A stretch of DNA of 15,442 bases from Desulfobulbaceae bacterium (GTDB lineage Bacteria; Desulfobacterota; Desulfobulbia; Desulfobulbales; Desulfocapsaceae). A model generated the notes under the pieces. It made no database searches. It worked only from the letters and a program-made list of their open reading frames with translations, and was not told where the DNA came from. Every line of letters begins with the position of its first letter. The first letter of the stretch is position 1. Location: positions 154 through 15,595 of the forward strand of contig DOMU01000108.1 in the NCBI GenBank assembly GCA_003509305.1, in the 5' to 3' direction. Both the position numbers and the translations under genes were made by a program. Positions 15,327 through 15,442 of the stretch are shown one piece after another.

Positions 15327-15442
15327 ATGGCATTGCCAAAATTGGAAGAATTATCAAGGAGTGTGGTAGAGGATCCGTCCATGGCCACGGGGTCTGTCCC
15401 TACCCGTGACTGGATGGATATTCCGGTGGTGTTCAAACCGGG
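15327..15442 (+). CDS. dsrK: DsrK, start only (runs off the window)
   Basis: The ATG at 15327, with AAGGA ten bases upstream, opens a frame that stays open to the window edge: 38 complete codons. The product begins MALPKLEELSRSVVEDP and contains DWMDIPVVFKPG, which matches the start of DsrK, the HdrD-like cytoplasmic Fe-S subunit that works with DsrM and is thought to reduce the DsrC trisulfide. The Fe-S and CCG cysteines lie beyond the edge, so this call rests on the N-terminal match and on the position right after dsrM. Confidence 0.85.
   Translation, partial: MALPKLEELSRSVVEDPSMATGSVPTRDWMDIPVVFKP

Overview
The window reads as a chromosome segment of a dissimilatory sulfate-reducing bacterium, most likely in Desulfobacterota; a Desulfobulbales-like lineage is my guess from gene content, not something the sequence proves. 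The main clue is the right edge, where an RsbRD_N-domain gene precedes dsrM and the first 38 codons of dsrK, the start of a dsrMKJOP-type operon for the membrane complex that links the quinone pool to sulfite reduction. Every credible gene lies on the + strand, packing is dense, and no stretch above 300 bases lacks a gene. I found no tRNA, rRNA, CRISPR array, insertion sequence or phage gene.

Layout. 1-4166: the last 406 codons of CTP synthase (pyrG), then a tightly overlapping trio nifU-nifS-thyX (Fe-S scaffold, cysteine desulfurase, flavin-dependent thymidylate synthase). 4167-6035: a 23-codon mini-ORF with a strong ribosome binding site, a 492-residue YeiH-family membrane protein (putative anion or sulfate exporter), a 56-residue single-span membrane protein, and a strong intrinsic terminator. 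6051-7311: an orphan 72-residue protein and an O-methyltransferase-like enzyme. 7327-7708: a self-contained unit with a near-consensus sigma-70 promoter, a 69-residue secreted three-cysteine protein and a terminator. 7738-11226: a second methyltransferase, precorrin-2 dehydrogenase, a CcsA/HemX-type membrane protein and glutamyl-tRNA reductase (hemA). 11349-13484: a Prc-type periplasmic tail-specific protease. 13618-15442: RsbRD_N protein, dsrM, and the start of dsrK.

How the parts may fit together. HemA makes the tetrapyrrole precursor and the precorrin-2 dehydrogenase makes sirohydrochlorin. Sulfate reducers use sirohydrochlorin for the siroheme of DsrAB and, by the siroheme-dependent route, for heme, which DsrM and periplasmic cytochromes need. 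NifU and NifS can supply Fe-S clusters for DsrK-type proteins. These functional links are inferred from family knowledge and proximity.

The least explained elements are: the YeiH-like protein with its small membrane partner; the compact secreted-peptide unit; a leader box shared by the 4211 mini-ORF and dsrK; the altered WWD motif of the CcsA-like protein; and hairpins between the RsbRD_N gene and dsrM. I see no clear case for a wholly new multi-gene system; the membrane pair at 4297-5977 is the best candidate.
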